Made by a program: the position numbers and the translations under genes | Source: Xenopus tropicalis | Lineage: Eukaryota > Chordata > Amphibia > Anura > Pipidae | Assembly: GCF_000004195.4 (NCBI RefSeq) | Contig: NC_030681.2 | Coordinates: 193,003-257,002, forward strand | Direction: 5' to 3' | Length of the DNA stretch: 64,000 nt | Notes under the pieces: model-generated | The model's database searches: none | Told to the model about the DNA's origin: nothing | What the model saw: only the letters and a program-made list of their open reading frames with translations | Part shown: positions 31,031-42,571 of the stretch, piece after piece | How the letters are laid out: each line of letters opens with the position of its first letter | How positions within the stretch are numbered: position 1 is the stretch's first letter

Positions 31031-31630
31031 TGTTTGGGAGGGAGGTATGTTTGCCTGTAGACCTTGTTAATGGAGGGGATGTAGATGAAAAATTTACTAG
31101 CCCTACCAGTTATGTAAGTGAAGTTGCAAGAAGGTTGGCAGGTATAAGAAATATGGTTAAATATCACCAAGCTAAAGCTACTGGAAAGCAGAAAGAGTAC
31201 TATGACTTAAAAATAACTGCCCAGGTATATGAACCAGGAGAAAATGTATGGGTAAGAGATTCAACCAGGCAAAAAGGTGTGTGCCCAAAACTTCGACCAA
31301 AGTATAAAGGTCCATATGTAATTGTCTGATGTATTGTATAGAGTATGTGATACAGAGGGAAAACACAGTTCTGTTCAGCATTATGCACGCTTGAAACCAT
31401 TTTTTGGCCCTTGGACCAAACTGGCTGAACAGCCTCCTACTCAAGACCCTCTGTTACCTGACCAACTCCCAACAGGTGAATCTGCAATTCCACTCCCTGA
31501 TGAGGATTCCGACCATTCTAACTCAAATGACCCACAGCTATGTGATGTGGAAGAGTCCAATGACTCCAGTTCGGAAACAGATGGTGAGGAACCATTGCTA
31601 CATGCCCCCCAATGCCTGATCCAACTGTAA
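31024..31630 (+). pseudogene. Gypsy integrase C-terminal (GPY/F) region
   Basis: Continues with FGREVCLPVDL, GENVWVRDS and LRPKYKGPYVIV, the GPY/F module. It then shifts frame at about 31322 to an acidic tail (DVLYRVCDTEGKHSSVQHYA). Confidence 0.8.
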
Positions 31631-31756
31631 GTCCTGGACCTCAGAACTTTACAGATCCTCCTAACTTACAAGCCAGGCCCCAGAGACAGAGAATGGCACC
31701 CAAGTGGCATTCAGACTATTGTGCTCAGATAACTAGATGCGAGGACGCATCTTTTC

Positions 31757-31770
31757 AAAGGAGGGGGCAG
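31757..31770 (+). other. Polypurine tract of the Gypsy element
   Basis: AAAGGAGGGGGCAG directly before the 3' LTR, the usual plus-strand primer position. Confidence 0.75.
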
Positions 31771-33045
31771 TGTAACAGGCAGGCAAATGAGGACTGTGCA
31801 AATGCCACCTCCAGCCTGCAGATGGCAGCCTTAGACAATCTGGAAACAGTAAGGCTGATACCATGTGACTTTGCAAGGAGAGATGGGAAAGAGGAAGTCA
31901 AGGCAATAAGGCAAGGAGAGAGAGAGACCCCCCGGGATGCATGGTTGGAAGAAGTGCAGGAAAGGCTGCACCAACTGCAGGTTCCCCTTAGTGTGCCAGT
32001 AAGTGTCAGTCAGGGAAGGATTTTACTCTCCTTGCACCTTAGGGCCATTAGGTTCCAGTTCCAATAGGCCCTCACTGTAACTAGTGCAGACTTAGGGCCC
32101 AGTTAGGGATTTAGGGAATTGTTTTATAAGAGCCAGAAGGTTCAGTAGTCAGGTCCCTTCTCTGATCAGAGTAGGTTAGGGCCCCAGGTTCCGGTGCCTG
32201 TTAGAGTCAGTCACCCCTGCTTAGTTAGTGGCCCAGTTCTACCCTAGAGGAGAACCAGGACTAAATATTGGGAACACTGAATAGATTTCCATCACCGGAT
32301 TATAAATCTAATGTACTGGATCTTCTGGATGTCACACCTTGGATCACAGATAAGTGCGCACCAACATAAAGCGTCCCCAACAAGCAGGCCTGAACTCTCA
32401 GTTATATGTGGTGCCCCCCAGGGGTTAACAAATTGTATAACTGTATTGGTTTGTTCTTACTGATATTATTTGTACTTGTTCTCTTATGGTTTTCATTTAC
32501 CTGTTCCAGTAAAATAGAGAGTGCTGCATTCACTCTCACCATAAATTCAGCAAGTGTGTCATTTCTACTTTGTACCAGGCTATTAAAGGAACAGTACCAC
32601 CAAAAAATGAAAGAGCTTTAAAGTAATAAAAATATAATGCACTGTTGCCCTGCACTGGTAAAACTGGTGTGTTTGCTACAGTAACACTTCTATAATTTAT
32701 ATAATAAGCTGCTGTGTAGCCCCGGGGGCAGCCATTCAAGCTGGAAAAAAGGAGAAAAGGCACAGGTTACATAGCAGATAACAGATAAGTTCTGTAGAAT
32801 ACAATAGTGTTTTATCTGTTATCTGCTATGTGCCTGTGCCTTTTCTCCTTTGAATGGCTGCCTCCATGGCTACACAGCAGCTTATTTATATAAATTATAG
32901 TAGACTTTCTGAAGTAAACACACAACTTTTACCAGTGCAGGGCAGCAGCACATTATATTTTAGTTACTTTTATACACTTTCATTTTTTGGTGTTACTGTT
33001 CCTTTAAAGGAACCCATACCTTGCCAGGCTACCCAGAAGGTAACA
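31771..33045 (+). mobile_element. 3' LTR of the Gypsy element with a MITE inside
   Basis: 1275 bp; removing the 421-bp MITE and its TTAA duplication leaves 854 bp, exactly the 5' LTR length. Differences from the 5' LTR are about eight substitutions. Confidence 0.93.
32587..33007. mobile_element. TTAA-type MITE in the Gypsy 3' LTR
   Basis: Inverted ends AGGAACAGTACCACC and GGTGTTACTGTTCCT flanked by TTAA at 32583-32586 and 33004-33007. The empty site is preserved in the 5' LTR at about 23585 (CTATTAAAGGAACC). This matches the T2-type MITEs of Xenopus. Confidence 0.93.
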
Positions 33046-33640
33046 TAATTTGGTATAATATATAAGGGGGGGCAGTAATGAAATAGAGAAAGTACAGGGA
33101 AGAGCGACTAAGCTGATAAAGGGAATGGGCTCAGTTATGGGGAAAGGCTGGCCCAGTTGGGTCTGTTTACACTGGGGGGGGGGCAGTTAAGGGGGGGTCA
33201 CTATATATAAATATATAAGGGGGGGGCAGTAATGAAATAGAGAAAGTACAGGGAAGAGCGACTAAGCTGATAAAGGGAATGGGCTCAGTTATGGGGAAAG
33301 ACTGGCCCAGTTGGGTCTGTTTACACTGGAGAAGAGGTGCTTAAGAGGTGACATGATAACTATATATAAATATATAAGGGGATCATATAATAACCTCTCT
33401 AATGTTTTATTTACCAGTAGGTCCTTCCAACGGGCACGAGGGCACCCACTCCGTTTAGAAGAAGGGAGGTTCCATTTAAATATTCAGAAAGGATTTTTTA
33501 CAGTGAGAGCTGTGAGGTTGTGGGACCCCCCCCCCCCAAATCAGTTGTACTGGCTGATACATTATATAACTTTATATAGGGGCTGGATGGATTCTTAGCA
33601 AGTGAAGGAATACAGGGTTATGGGGGGATAGCTCTCAGTA
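33046..33640 (+). mobile_element. CR1 copy 1 resumed: last satellite units and 3' coding end
   Basis: About 1.7 more units of the 152-bp satellite, then normal CR1 sequence from TTGGGTCTGTTTACACTGG (LGLFTLEKRCLRGDM) to the start of the 41-bp array. This shows that the LINE continues across the Gypsy insertion. Confidence 0.85.
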
Positions 33641-36600
33641 CAAGTGAGGGAATACAGGGGTAGGGGGGGATAGCTCTCAGTACAAGTGAGGGAATACAGG
33701 GGTAGGGGAGATAGCTCTCAGTACAAGTGAGGGAATACAGGGGTAGGGGGGATAGCTCTCAGTACAAGTGAGGGAATACAGGGGTAGGGGAGATAGCTCT
33801 CAGTACAAGTGAGGGAATACAGGGGTAGGGGGGATAGCTCTCAGTACAAGTGAGGGAATACAGGGGTAGGGGGATAGCTCTCAGTACAAGTGAGGGAATA
33901 CAGGGGTAGGGGAGATAGCTCTCAGTACAAGTGAGGGAATACAGGGGTATGGGGGGGATAGCTCTCAGCTACAAGTGAGGGAATACAGGGGTAGGGGGAT
34001 AGCTCTCAGTACAAGTGAGGGAATACAGGGGTTAGGGGATAGCTCTCAGTACAAGTGAGGGAATACAGGGGTAGGGGGGATAGCCTCTCAGTACAAGTGA
34101 GGGAATACAGGGGTAGGGGATAGCTCTCAGTACAAGTGAGGGAATACAGGGGTAGGGGAGAATAGCTCTCAGTACAAGTGAGGGAATACAGGGGTAGGGG
34201 ATAGCTCTCAGTACAAGTGAGGGAATACAGGGGTATGGGGGATAGCTCTCAGTACAAGTGAGGGAATACAGGGGTAGGGGGGGATAGCTCTCAGTACAAG
34301 TGAGGGAATACAGGGGTAGGGGGGGATAGCTCTCAGTACAAGTGAGGGAATACAGGAGTAGGGAGATAGCTCTCAGTACAAGTGAGGGAATACAGGGGTA
34401 TGGGAGATAGCTCTCAGTACAAGTGAGGGAATACAGGGGTAGGGGAGATAGCTCTCAGTACAAGTGAGGGAATACAGGGGTAGGGGAGATAGCTCTCAGT
34501 ACAAGTGAGGGAATACAGGGGTAGGGGAGATAGCTCTCAGTACAAGTGAGGGAATACAGGGGTATGGGAGATAGCTCTCAGTACAAGTGAGGGAATACAG
34601 GGGTAGGGGGGATAGCTCTCAGTACAAGTGAGGGAATACAGGGGTAGGGGAGATAGCTCTCAGTACAAGTGAGGGAATACAGGGGTAGGGGGATAGCTCT
34701 CAGTACAAGTGAGGGAATACAGGGGTAGGGGAGATAGCTCTCAGTACAAGTGAGGGAATACAGGGGTAGGGGGGATAGCTCTCAGTACAAGTGAGGGAAT
34801 ACAGGGGTAGGCGGATAGCTCTCAGTACAAGTGAGGGAATACAGGGGTAGGGGGATAGCTCTCAGTACAAGTGAGGGAATACAGGGGTAGGGGAGATAGC
34901 TCTCAGTACAAGTGAGGGGAATACAGGGGGTAGGGGGATAGCTCTTCAGTACAAGTGAGGGAATACAGGGGTAGGGGGGATAGCTCTCAGTACAAGTGAG
35001 GGAATACAGGGGTAGGGGAGATAGCTCTCAGTACAAGTGAGAATACAGGGGTAGGGGGGATAGCTCTCAGTACAAGTGAGGGAATACAGGGGTAGGGGGG
35101 ATAGCTCTCAGTACAAGTGAGGGAATACCAGGGGTAGGGGGGATAGCTCTCAGTACAAGTGAGGGGAATACAGGGGTAGGGGAGATAGCTCTCAGTACAA
35201 GTGAGGGAATACAGGGGTAGGGGAGATAGCTCTCAGTACAAGTGAGGGAATACAGGGGTAGGGGAGATAGCTCTCAGTACAAGTGAGGGAATACAGGGGT
35301 AGGGGGATAGCTCTCAGTACAAGTGAGGGAATACAGGGGTAGGGGGATAGCTCTCAGTACAAGTGAGGGAATACAGGGGTAGGGGGGATAGCTCTCAGTA
35401 CAAGTGAGGGAATACAGGGGTAGGGGGATAGCTCTCAGTACAAGTGAGGGAATACAGGGGTAGGGGGGATAGCTCTCAGTACAAGTGAGGGAATACAGGG
35501 GTAGGGGGGATAGCTCTCAGTACAAGTGAGGGAATACAGGGGTAGGGGGGATAGCTCTCAGTACAAGTGAGGGAATACAGGGGTAGGGGGATAGCTCTCA
35601 GTACAAGTGAGGGGAATACAGGGGTAGGGGGAGATAGCTCTCAGTACAAGTGAGGAACAGGGGTAGGGGAACTCTCATACAAGTGAGGAATACAGGGGGG
35701 CGATAGCTCTCAGTACAAGTGAGGGAATACAGGGGTAGGGGGGATAGCTCTCAGTACAAGTGAGGGAATACAGGGGTAGGGGAGATAGCTCTCAGTACAA
35801 GTGAGGGAATACAGGGTAGGGGGGATAGCTCTCAGTACAAGTGAGGGAATACAGGGATAGGGGGATAGCTCTCAGTACAAGTGAGGGAATACAGGGGTAG
35901 GGGAGATAGCTCTCAGTACAAGTGAGGGGAATACAGGGGTAGGGGGATAGCTCTCAGTACAAGTGAGGGAATACAGGGGTAGGGGGAGATAGCTCTCAGT
36001 ACAAGTGAGGGAATACAGGGGTATGGGAGATAGCTCTCAGTACAAGTGAGGGAATACAGGGTAGGGGGATAGCTCTCAGTACAAGTGAGGGAATACAGGG
36101 GTATGGGAGATAGCTCTCAGTACAAGTGAGGGAATACAGGGGTATGGGAGATAGCTCTCAGTACAAGTGAGGGAATACAGGGGTATGGGAGATAGCTCTC
36201 AGTACAAGTGAGGGAATACAGGGGTATGGGAGATAGCTCTCAGTACAAGTGAGGGAATACAGGGGTAGGGGGATAGCTCTCAGTACAAGTGAGGGAATAC
36301 AGGGGTAGGGGAGATAGCTCTCAGTACAAGTGAGGGAATACAGGGGTAGGGGGGATAGCTCTCAGTACAAGTGAGGGAATACAGGGGTAGGGGAGATAGC
36401 TCTCAGTACAAGTGAGGGAATACAGGGGTAGGGGATAGCTCTCAGTACAAGTGAGGGAATACAGGGGTAGGGGGGATAGCTCTCAGTACAAGTGAGGGAA
36501 TACAGGGTAGGGGAGATAGCTCTCAGTACAAGTGAGGGAATACAGGGGTAGGGAGATAGCTCTCAGTACAAGTGAGGGAATACAGGGGTAGGGGGGATAG

Positions 36601-36690
36601 CTCTCAGTACAAGTGAGGGAATACAGGGGTAGGGGGATAGCTCTCAGTACAAGTGAGGGAATACAGGGGTAGGGGAGATAGCTCTTAGTA
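33640..36690. repeat. 41-bp minisatellite born from the CR1 3' end
   Basis: About 75 copies of a roughly 41-bp unit (GATAGCTCTCAGTACAAGTG, AGGGAATACAGGGGTAGGG). The same words occur once in CR1 copy 2 at about 27876-27922, so the array grew from CR1 sequence. After it the CR1 3' UTR resumes at GTTGATCCAGGGACTGG. Confidence 0.94.
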
Positions 36691-36898
36691 CAAGTTGATC
36701 CAGGGACTGGTCCGATTGCCATCTTGGATTCAGGAAGGAATTTTTTCCCCTCAGCGGCAAATTAGAGAGGCTTCAGATGGGGTTTTTTTGCCTTCCTCTG
36801 GATCAACTAGTAGTTAGGCAGGTTATATATAGGTATTATGGTTGAACGTGATGGACGTATGTCTTTTTTCAACCCAACTTACTATGTTACTATGTTAC
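36691..36898 (+). mobile_element. 3' UTR and tail of CR1 copy 1
   Basis: TTGATCCAGGGACTGG to TTGCCTTCCTCTGGATCAAC, then TTTTTTCAACCCAACTTAC and an 8-bp repeat tail. It is collinear with 27920-28130 of copy 2. Confidence 0.9.
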
Positions 36899-36929
36899 CC
36901 ATATTAATGGTGGTAGTACAGCTCTACCC

Positions 36930-37300
36930 TTTCCTGTGTGTGCCATACTTTGCCTTCTCTAAGCTGCCTGTATGTGCCATACTCTGCCTGCCCTACCGTG
37001 CCTGTGTGCCATACTCTGCCTGCCCTACCCTGCCTGTGTGTGCCATACTCTGCCTGCCCTACCCTTTCCTGTGTGTGTGCCATACTCTGCCTTTCCTAAG
37101 CTGCCTGTGTGTGTGCCATACTCTGCCTGCCCTACCCTTTCCTGTGTGTGTGCCATACTCTGCCTTTCCTAAGCTGCCTGTGTGTGTGCCATACTCTGCC
37201 TGCCCTACCCTTTCCTGTGTGTGCCATACTCTGCCTTTCCTAAGCTGCCTGTGTGTGCGCCATACTCTGCCTGCCCTACCCTTCCCTCTGTGTGCCATAC
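36930..37300. repeat. Minisatellite, left arm of a large inverted repeat
   Basis: Units of about 30-60 bp built from TGTGCCATACTCTGCCTG, CCCTACCC and TTTCCTAAGCTGCC. The orientation flips after a roughly 17-bp spacer at 37301-37317. Confidence 0.9.
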
Positions 37301-37317
37301 TCTGCTGTCATACTATG

Positions 37318-38025
37318 TGTATGGCACACACAGGCAGGGTAGGGCAGGCAGAGTATGGCACACACAGGCGGGGTAGGGCAGGCAGAGTATGGCACACACA
37401 GGCAGCATAGGGCAGGGAGAGTATGGCACACACAGGCGGGGTAGGACAGGCAGAGTATGGCACACAGATGCAGCGTAGGGCAGGCAGAGTATGGCACACA
37501 CAGGCAGGGTAGGGCAGGCAGAGTATGGCACACACAGGCGGGGTAGGGCATGCAGAGTATGGCACACACAGGCAGCATAGGGCAGGGAGAGTATGGCACA
37601 CACAGGCGGGGTAGGACAGGCAGAGTATGGCAAACACACACAGGCAGGGTAGGGCAGGCAGAGTATGGCACACAGATGCAGCATAGGGCAGGCAGAGTAT
37701 GGCACACAGGCAGGGTAGGGCAGGCAGAGTATGGCACACAGATGCAGCGTAGGGCAGGCAGAGTATGGCACACACAGGCGGGGTAGGACAGGCAGAGTAT
37801 GGCACACAGATGCAGCGTAGGGCAGGCAGAGTATGGCACACACAGGCAGGGTGGGGCAGGCAGAGTATGGCACACACAGGCAGGGTAGGGCAGGCAGAGT
37901 ATGGCACACACAGGCAGCATAGGGCAGGCAGAGTATGGCACACACAGGAAGGGTAGGGCAGGCAGAGTATGGCACACACAGGAAGGGTAGGGCAGGCAGA
38001 GTATGGCACACACCGGCAGCATAGG
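37318..38025. repeat. Minisatellite, right arm in inverse orientation
   Basis: About 20 copies of CAGAGTATGGCACACA with CAGGCAGGGTAGGGCAGG, the reverse complement of the left arm. It adds variants with AGATGCAGCG. Together with the left arm it could extrude as a long hairpin. Confidence 0.92.
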
Positions 38026-38504
38026 GAGTTACAGCCTGAATATGAGGTCTGAACCATGCAGGGGGACAGTTAATTTCAGTCCTGATACCTTTGTGTAAGC
38101 TTTAAATGGTAAGCCATCAAAGCAGTCCAACATGTGTGTAACAGGAGAGACATCCCCTGCAGCCAGCAACAGTAGGAGAGACATCCCCTGCAGCCAGTGA
38201 CAGTAGGAAAAAGAGTAAGAAGATGTGAGCAGAGGATATAAAATGAGAGCGCCTCCGCATACAGACAGTAACCGGGGGACAGAGGTGTAAGTAGTTATAG
38301 AGGGGGAAGGAGCCAGAGTATGTAGGGGGGAGCAGGGAGGGGGATATGTGTATGGAGAATGGACAGACAATGGGGGTTAAAGGAAGGGATTGCCTTAGGG
38401 AGCACCATGCATATAATCAGTAGGAATAAAGTGAGTTTTGCCATTAGCAGGGGGGTGTAGCCTTGTAGCTTCTGGGAAAGGCAGTACCGGGGGGGGCTCA
38501 GTGG
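38026..38504. other. Stretch with no recognised gene
   Basis: Holds one imperfect 36-bp duplication (AGAGACATCCCCTGCAGCCA at about 38140 and 38168) and no convincing frame. It may be the 5' flank or leader of the DIRS-like element. Confidence 0.4.
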
Positions 38505-38740
38505 AGCTGCAGAGTGCCATTGAGCCCTATGGGAGACTTCCCTTGGGCCGGGTTGGAGCTGCAGAGTGCCATTGAGCCCTATGGGAGACTTTCCTTGGGC
38601 TGGGTTGGAGCCGCAGAGTGCCATTGGAGGCTTTCCTTGGGCCGGGTTGGAGCTGCAGAGTGCCATTGAGCCCTATGGGAGACTTTCCTTGGGCCGGGTT
38701 GGAGCTGCAGAGTGCCATTGAGCCCTATGGCATGTCCAGA
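38505..38740. repeat. 53-bp tandem repeat before the DIRS-like gag
   Basis: Four to five copies of GAGCTGCAGAGTGCCATTG, AGCCCTATGGGAGAC and TTTCCTTGGGCCGGGTTG. One copy lacks the GAGCCCTATGG part. Confidence 0.85.
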
Positions 38741-39535
38741 GATGCCTCTCCTGAACAAAAGGTTATGCCAGTCTTGCCTAGTGTCTGCAGCAGGGGGGCA
38801 ACCTCTAGCCACAGCAGATATCATATCCCTAATCAGGCAAACAGTTTCTCAGGAAGTCCAAGCTCTAGCAACTCCCAGAATAGAGCACTAAAGGGATGAC
38901 TACCCGAGTGACAGAGGGGACATAACAGGATATTCTGATGCTTCTTCAGGAGAGCAGTCTGAGGAAGATTACAGGGCGGCCTTCGAAATTTCCATGGTGT
39001 CACCCCTACTCAAAGCAGTCGGAGAGGCGTTGGACCTCCAGGAGGAGGATTAGCCTGGGACTTCATCCTCTTTTTTCTGCCTGGGGTCAAGAAGAAATCT
39101 CAGACTTTCCCATTCAATGAGGAAGTGAGTGCACTCATCAAGGATGAGTGGGAGGTGGTCTCCAGAAGGTCCGCAACACAATCTAAATTCCGTAGGTTGT
39201 ATCCCTTCAAAGAGGAAGATCTGAAGGATGTTTGCACCATACCAGCAGTGGACGCTCCTATAGTCAACCTTGCCAAGAATACAGTTCTTCCGATAGACGA
39301 TCTCTCATCCTTGAAGGACACAATGGATAAACGCATGGAAGCAGATCTCAAAAGAGCTTTTTTGTGTGCAGGAGAAGCAGCAAGGCCTGCAGTGGCATGC
39401 ATTTCTGTAGGCAAGGCCATGGAAGTATGGTTGGAGGGCGGCTCAAGGATTGTGGCTACAGCCCTCCTCAAACATGCCCTCAAACATCTTGGAGCTAAGA
39501 GGTATTCTGCAAGCTCTCCAGTTCTTCAAGAATGA
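38729..39535 (+). pseudogene. Gag-like region of the DIRS element
   Basis: A first frame from 38729 (MSRDASPEQK) breaks at 38899. A later frame at 39107-39535 carries FPFNEEVSALIKDEWEVV, LYPFKEEDLKDV, VDAPIVNLAKNT and MDKRMEADLKRAF, a pattern I associate with vertebrate DIRS gag proteins. It ends in a junction at about 39430-39480 that jumps to RNase H-like sequence. Confidence 0.7.
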
Positions 39536-39740
39536 TTTGAAAGGCAAAAGAGTCAAGGTGAGATGCGACAACTGTACAGCGGTAGCCTATATAAGGAAAC
39601 AAGGGGGCACGAGAAGTGTTTCCTTGCTACAGGAGGTAGAACCCATCTTCAGATAGGCAGAACAAAATCTGCAAGACATCACAGCAATCTATCCTCCAGG
39701 TCGCCAGAACATCAGTGCAGACTTCCTAAGCAGGAACAGT
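39485..39740 (+). pseudogene. RNase H-like region of the DIRS element
   Basis: NILELRGILQALQFFKNDLK, VKVRCDNCTAVAYIRKQGG and, after a stop at 39655, NISADFLSRN. This matches the DIRS RNase H (ELxAI, D-N-T-A). The preceding catalytic Asp strand is missing with the RT. Confidence 0.7.
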
Positions 39741-40964
39741 TTGAACCCCCATGAATGGCAATTGAACCCCAGAATCTTCAGTCGCATGGTGGATCTGTGG
39801 GGGAGATCATGCATAGATCTCATGGCAACAGCTGTCAACACAAAATGCAGCCAGTTCTTCTCGAGGATACAAGAACCACGGGTGCAAGCAACAGATGCGA
39901 TAGTCCAGTCTTGGCCGAAGAGTTCGTGTTGCGTCTTTCCACCTCTTCCTCTGATTCAGAGGGTGCTTCACAAGCTGATAGAGGAGAAGGGAGAAATAGT
40001 ATGCATAGCTCCAGCATGGCCCAGACGACCATGGTTCCCAAAGCTACTGAGACTCTGTCAGTCCTCCCTAGAAGTTACCATGCTCCGGGGATCTGTTAAC
40101 CCAGGGACCGTTTGTCCACCCGGATCCAGGTCAGTTGGCCCTGACGGCTTGGAGATTGAGCGGCAAGGCCTAGAGGCACAAGGTTTGTCTGATGGTGTCA
40201 TTCACATTCTGATGAAGTCTAGGAAAGCCTTCACCAATGCCAGATACTGCAAGGTATGGGAAGCCTTCATAGACTGGAAGACCAAAAGATCTATTGAAGG
40301 TTCAGTCACAGTCAACTCAAGTATCAGCTATTTCGGCCTTCTCAGAGACCAGATGGGCACTACATTCTCTGATAATCAGGTTCTTCAAGGCAGCCGTCTG
40401 GATTCTACCAGCAAAGAGGAGATTTCTGTCTGGCACCTGACATTAAAAACCGTATTCCTAGTGGCGGTCACCTCAGCCAAGAGGGTAGGAGAACTGCAGG
40501 CTCTCAGGTATGCTGAAGATAACAAAGTGGTCCTGAAGTTCGTCCCTTCATTCAAACCAAAGGTAGTCACAGAGTATCGCATAAGGGATGAGTTGTGCTT
40601 ACCATCCATTGGGGAAGGGGCATCGGAAGAACAGGAACATCTTCCAACTTACCTGGATGTCGGCAGATACATCAAGGCTTACTGCTGGGCCACAGAAGAT
40701 TTCAGGAAAGCTGACAGGTTCTTTGTCCTTCCAAATGGAACAAGGAAAGGGGAGAGGGCTTCCAATGCCACCATTTCAAAGTGGATAAAGAAGACCATCA
40801 AGGAGGCTTACATGTCCAAACAACTTCCACAATCAATATCAGCTCACTCAACAAGAGGCCAGGCAGCTTCATGGGCAGTGGAGGCAGGGACATCTCTAGA
40901 AGTGATATGTAGGGCAGCATCTTGGGCATCTTGGGCATCTCCGAACACTTTCATATCCCATTAA
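39741..40964 (+). pseudogene. DIRS tyrosine recombinase lacking its catalytic Tyr
   Basis: A 407-codon frame. The recombinase half begins at about residue 135. Catalytic-type residues are Arg in TSAKRVGELQALR and H-X-X-R in HSTRGQAASWAVEAG. The end reads ASPNTFISH followed by a TAA stop at the place where DIRS recombinases have Tyr (ISHY), so the nucleophile is lost. In active elements it integrates circular cDNA without target duplications. Confidence 0.85.
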
Positions 40965-41258
40965 CGACGTATCATCAGCAAACCAGGCTGAATTTGGTTA
41001 CAGTGTTTTAAAAGCAGCTTTTTCTCAATATAAATAACGTATCACTTGCACATTGTGGTGTTTCATTCCCACCCAGTCATCGGGAGAGGACCAGGGAAAA
41101 GGGAAAATTGTTTCATACTTACCGTGAGGAAGGATATTTATTAGTTGGGAGGGTTCTTCTCAATGGGGAGTGGGAGGAGCTAACCCGGATAGTGCTGATA
41201 TGGAGAGGACCAGGAAAGGAAAATCATGGTAAGTATGAAACAATTTTCCCTTTTTTTT

Positions 41259-41690
41259 GTGAGCTGGAGGGTCCTTAGCAGCAAACAGTGTCCCATGATG
41301 GATGTGAGTGTCTGCAGCAGGAAGTGAGTGGGCGGGATCAGCAGGGCTGGGGAAGGAAGCTCTAACAGGGGACCCCATGCCCAGTCACAGGACTGACTTG
41401 CAGCCCCCTTGGCTTGTTGCCTAGGGGGTTTGGGGTGCACTGGTCTCTCTGCACTGGCGGCAAAAGAGTGCAGAGAGAGATGCTTCATTTCTTAAGCACG
41501 TATGTCACACATACTTGGCACTCAGAGTCTTTTCTGAGAAGCACGTGTGACATACGTGCCTGGCAGAAAAAGAGTTAATATTACAAAAGTAAACAGTGCA
41601 TATACAAAGACATTACACAAAGAGAAACATATGCACCACAGTATATAAAAGGGAATAAAACACAGAGAAACCCTATGTATGTTACCGAGC
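41259..41690. other. Non-coding stretch with a short palindrome
   Basis: GCACGTATGTCACACAT near 41497 and CACGTGTGACATACGTGC near 41541 form an inverted repeat. Nothing else is recognised. Confidence 0.5.
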
Positions 41691-41699
41691 CAAGAGTGG

Positions 41700-42215
41700 G
41701 AAACCTGGGCACATACCCCCAATGGAGATTGGTACCTGGGCACATACCCCAAATGGAGATTGGTACCCGGGCACACCCCCCAATGGAGATTGGTACCCGG
41801 GCACATAACCCCCAATGGAGATTGGTACCCGGCACACACCCCAATGGAGATTGGTACCCGGGCACACACCCCCAATGGAGATTGGTACCCAGGCACACCC
41901 CCCAATGGAGATTGGTACCCGGGCACATAACCCCCAATGGAGATTGGTACCCGGCACACACCCCAATGGAGATTGGTACCCGGGCACACACCCCCAATGG
42001 AGATTGGTACCCGGGCACATACCCCCAATGGAGATTGGTACCCGGGCACACACCCCCAATGGAGATTGGTACCCAGGCACATACCCCCCCTAATGGAGAT
42101 TGGTACCCGGGCACATACTCCCAATGGAGATTGGTACCCGGGCACATACCCCCAATGGAGATTGGTACCCGGGCACACCCCCAATGGAGATTGGTACCCA
42201 GGCACACCCCCAACA
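41700..42215. repeat. Minisatellite of about 32 bp, AATGGAGATTGGTACCCGGG
   Basis: About 16 copies of AATGGAGATTGGTACCCGGG plus CACATACCCCC or CACACCCCC. Units vary by one to three bases in the C run. Confidence 0.92.
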
Positions 42216-42571
42216 GAATTCGGACAACAGGTATGAGCTGTGAGTAACTGGGTCTGTTGCCCTTTTATCCCCTGCTGGGACCTTTCCCCATTACCGTATG
42301 CATGAGGGGGGAGTGGCCACGAACTTGTCCCTTGGGACCCCCTGTAGAGAGCTGCAATTCTCAGGCCAGTCCCTTTGTCTGACAGCCCCGGGCATTTGAT
42401 CGCATACCTTCCAACATTTTGAAAATGGAAAGAGGGACAAAAATAAATGCTCTGTGCAGTGCGGCAATTTTTTTGACCATGCCCATTTTTGCAGCCACAC
42501 CCCTTAAATACCACTCCCATTTGACTAAATTTGGCAGGTTATTTAAAGTTTGAACACATTTCTGAAGCTCG

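Larger units (their letters stand above)
22773..33045 (+). mobile_element. Gypsy-type LTR retrotransposon, interrupted by CR1 copy 2
   Basis: Two LTRs (22773-23626 and 31771-33045 with a MITE inside) flank a primer-binding site, gag, protease, RT, RNase H, integrase and a polypurine tract, in the Gypsy/Metaviridae order. Both flanks are the CR1-derived 152-bp satellite, so it landed in that array. The two LTRs differ at about eight sites over 854 bp. Several frameshifts and one nonsense codon disable the genes. Confidence 0.93.
18889..36898 (+). mobile_element. CR1-like LINE, copy 1, expanded to 18 kb by repeats and insertions
   Basis: One 5'-truncated LINE whose parts lie at 18889-19636, 20047-22772 and 33046-36898. 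It starts inside the endonuclease domain and ends with the 3' tail TTACTATGTTACTATG (8-bp repeats typical of CR1). Compared with copy 2 (24895-28130) the order is collinear. The differences are a MITE at 19637-20046, a 152-bp internal tandem expansion, a Gypsy element inside that expansion and a 41-bp tandem expansion near the 3' end. Confidence 0.85.
38729..41258 (+). mobile_element. DIRS-like retroelement, internally deleted
   Basis: Gag-like, RNase H-like and tyrosine-recombinase regions appear in the DIRS order, but there is no reverse transcriptase between gag and RNase H. An inverted repeat of about 28 bp (AAAATTGTTTCATACTTACC at about 41104 and its complement at 41228-41250) closes the right end, as expected for DIRS termini. 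No matching left terminus was found. Confidence 0.8.

Noticed and set aside
36483..38057. Cys-rich frames resembling small secreted repeat proteins
   Set aside because: They are translations of minisatellites, including both arms of an inverted repeat, with no signal peptide or stable domain.
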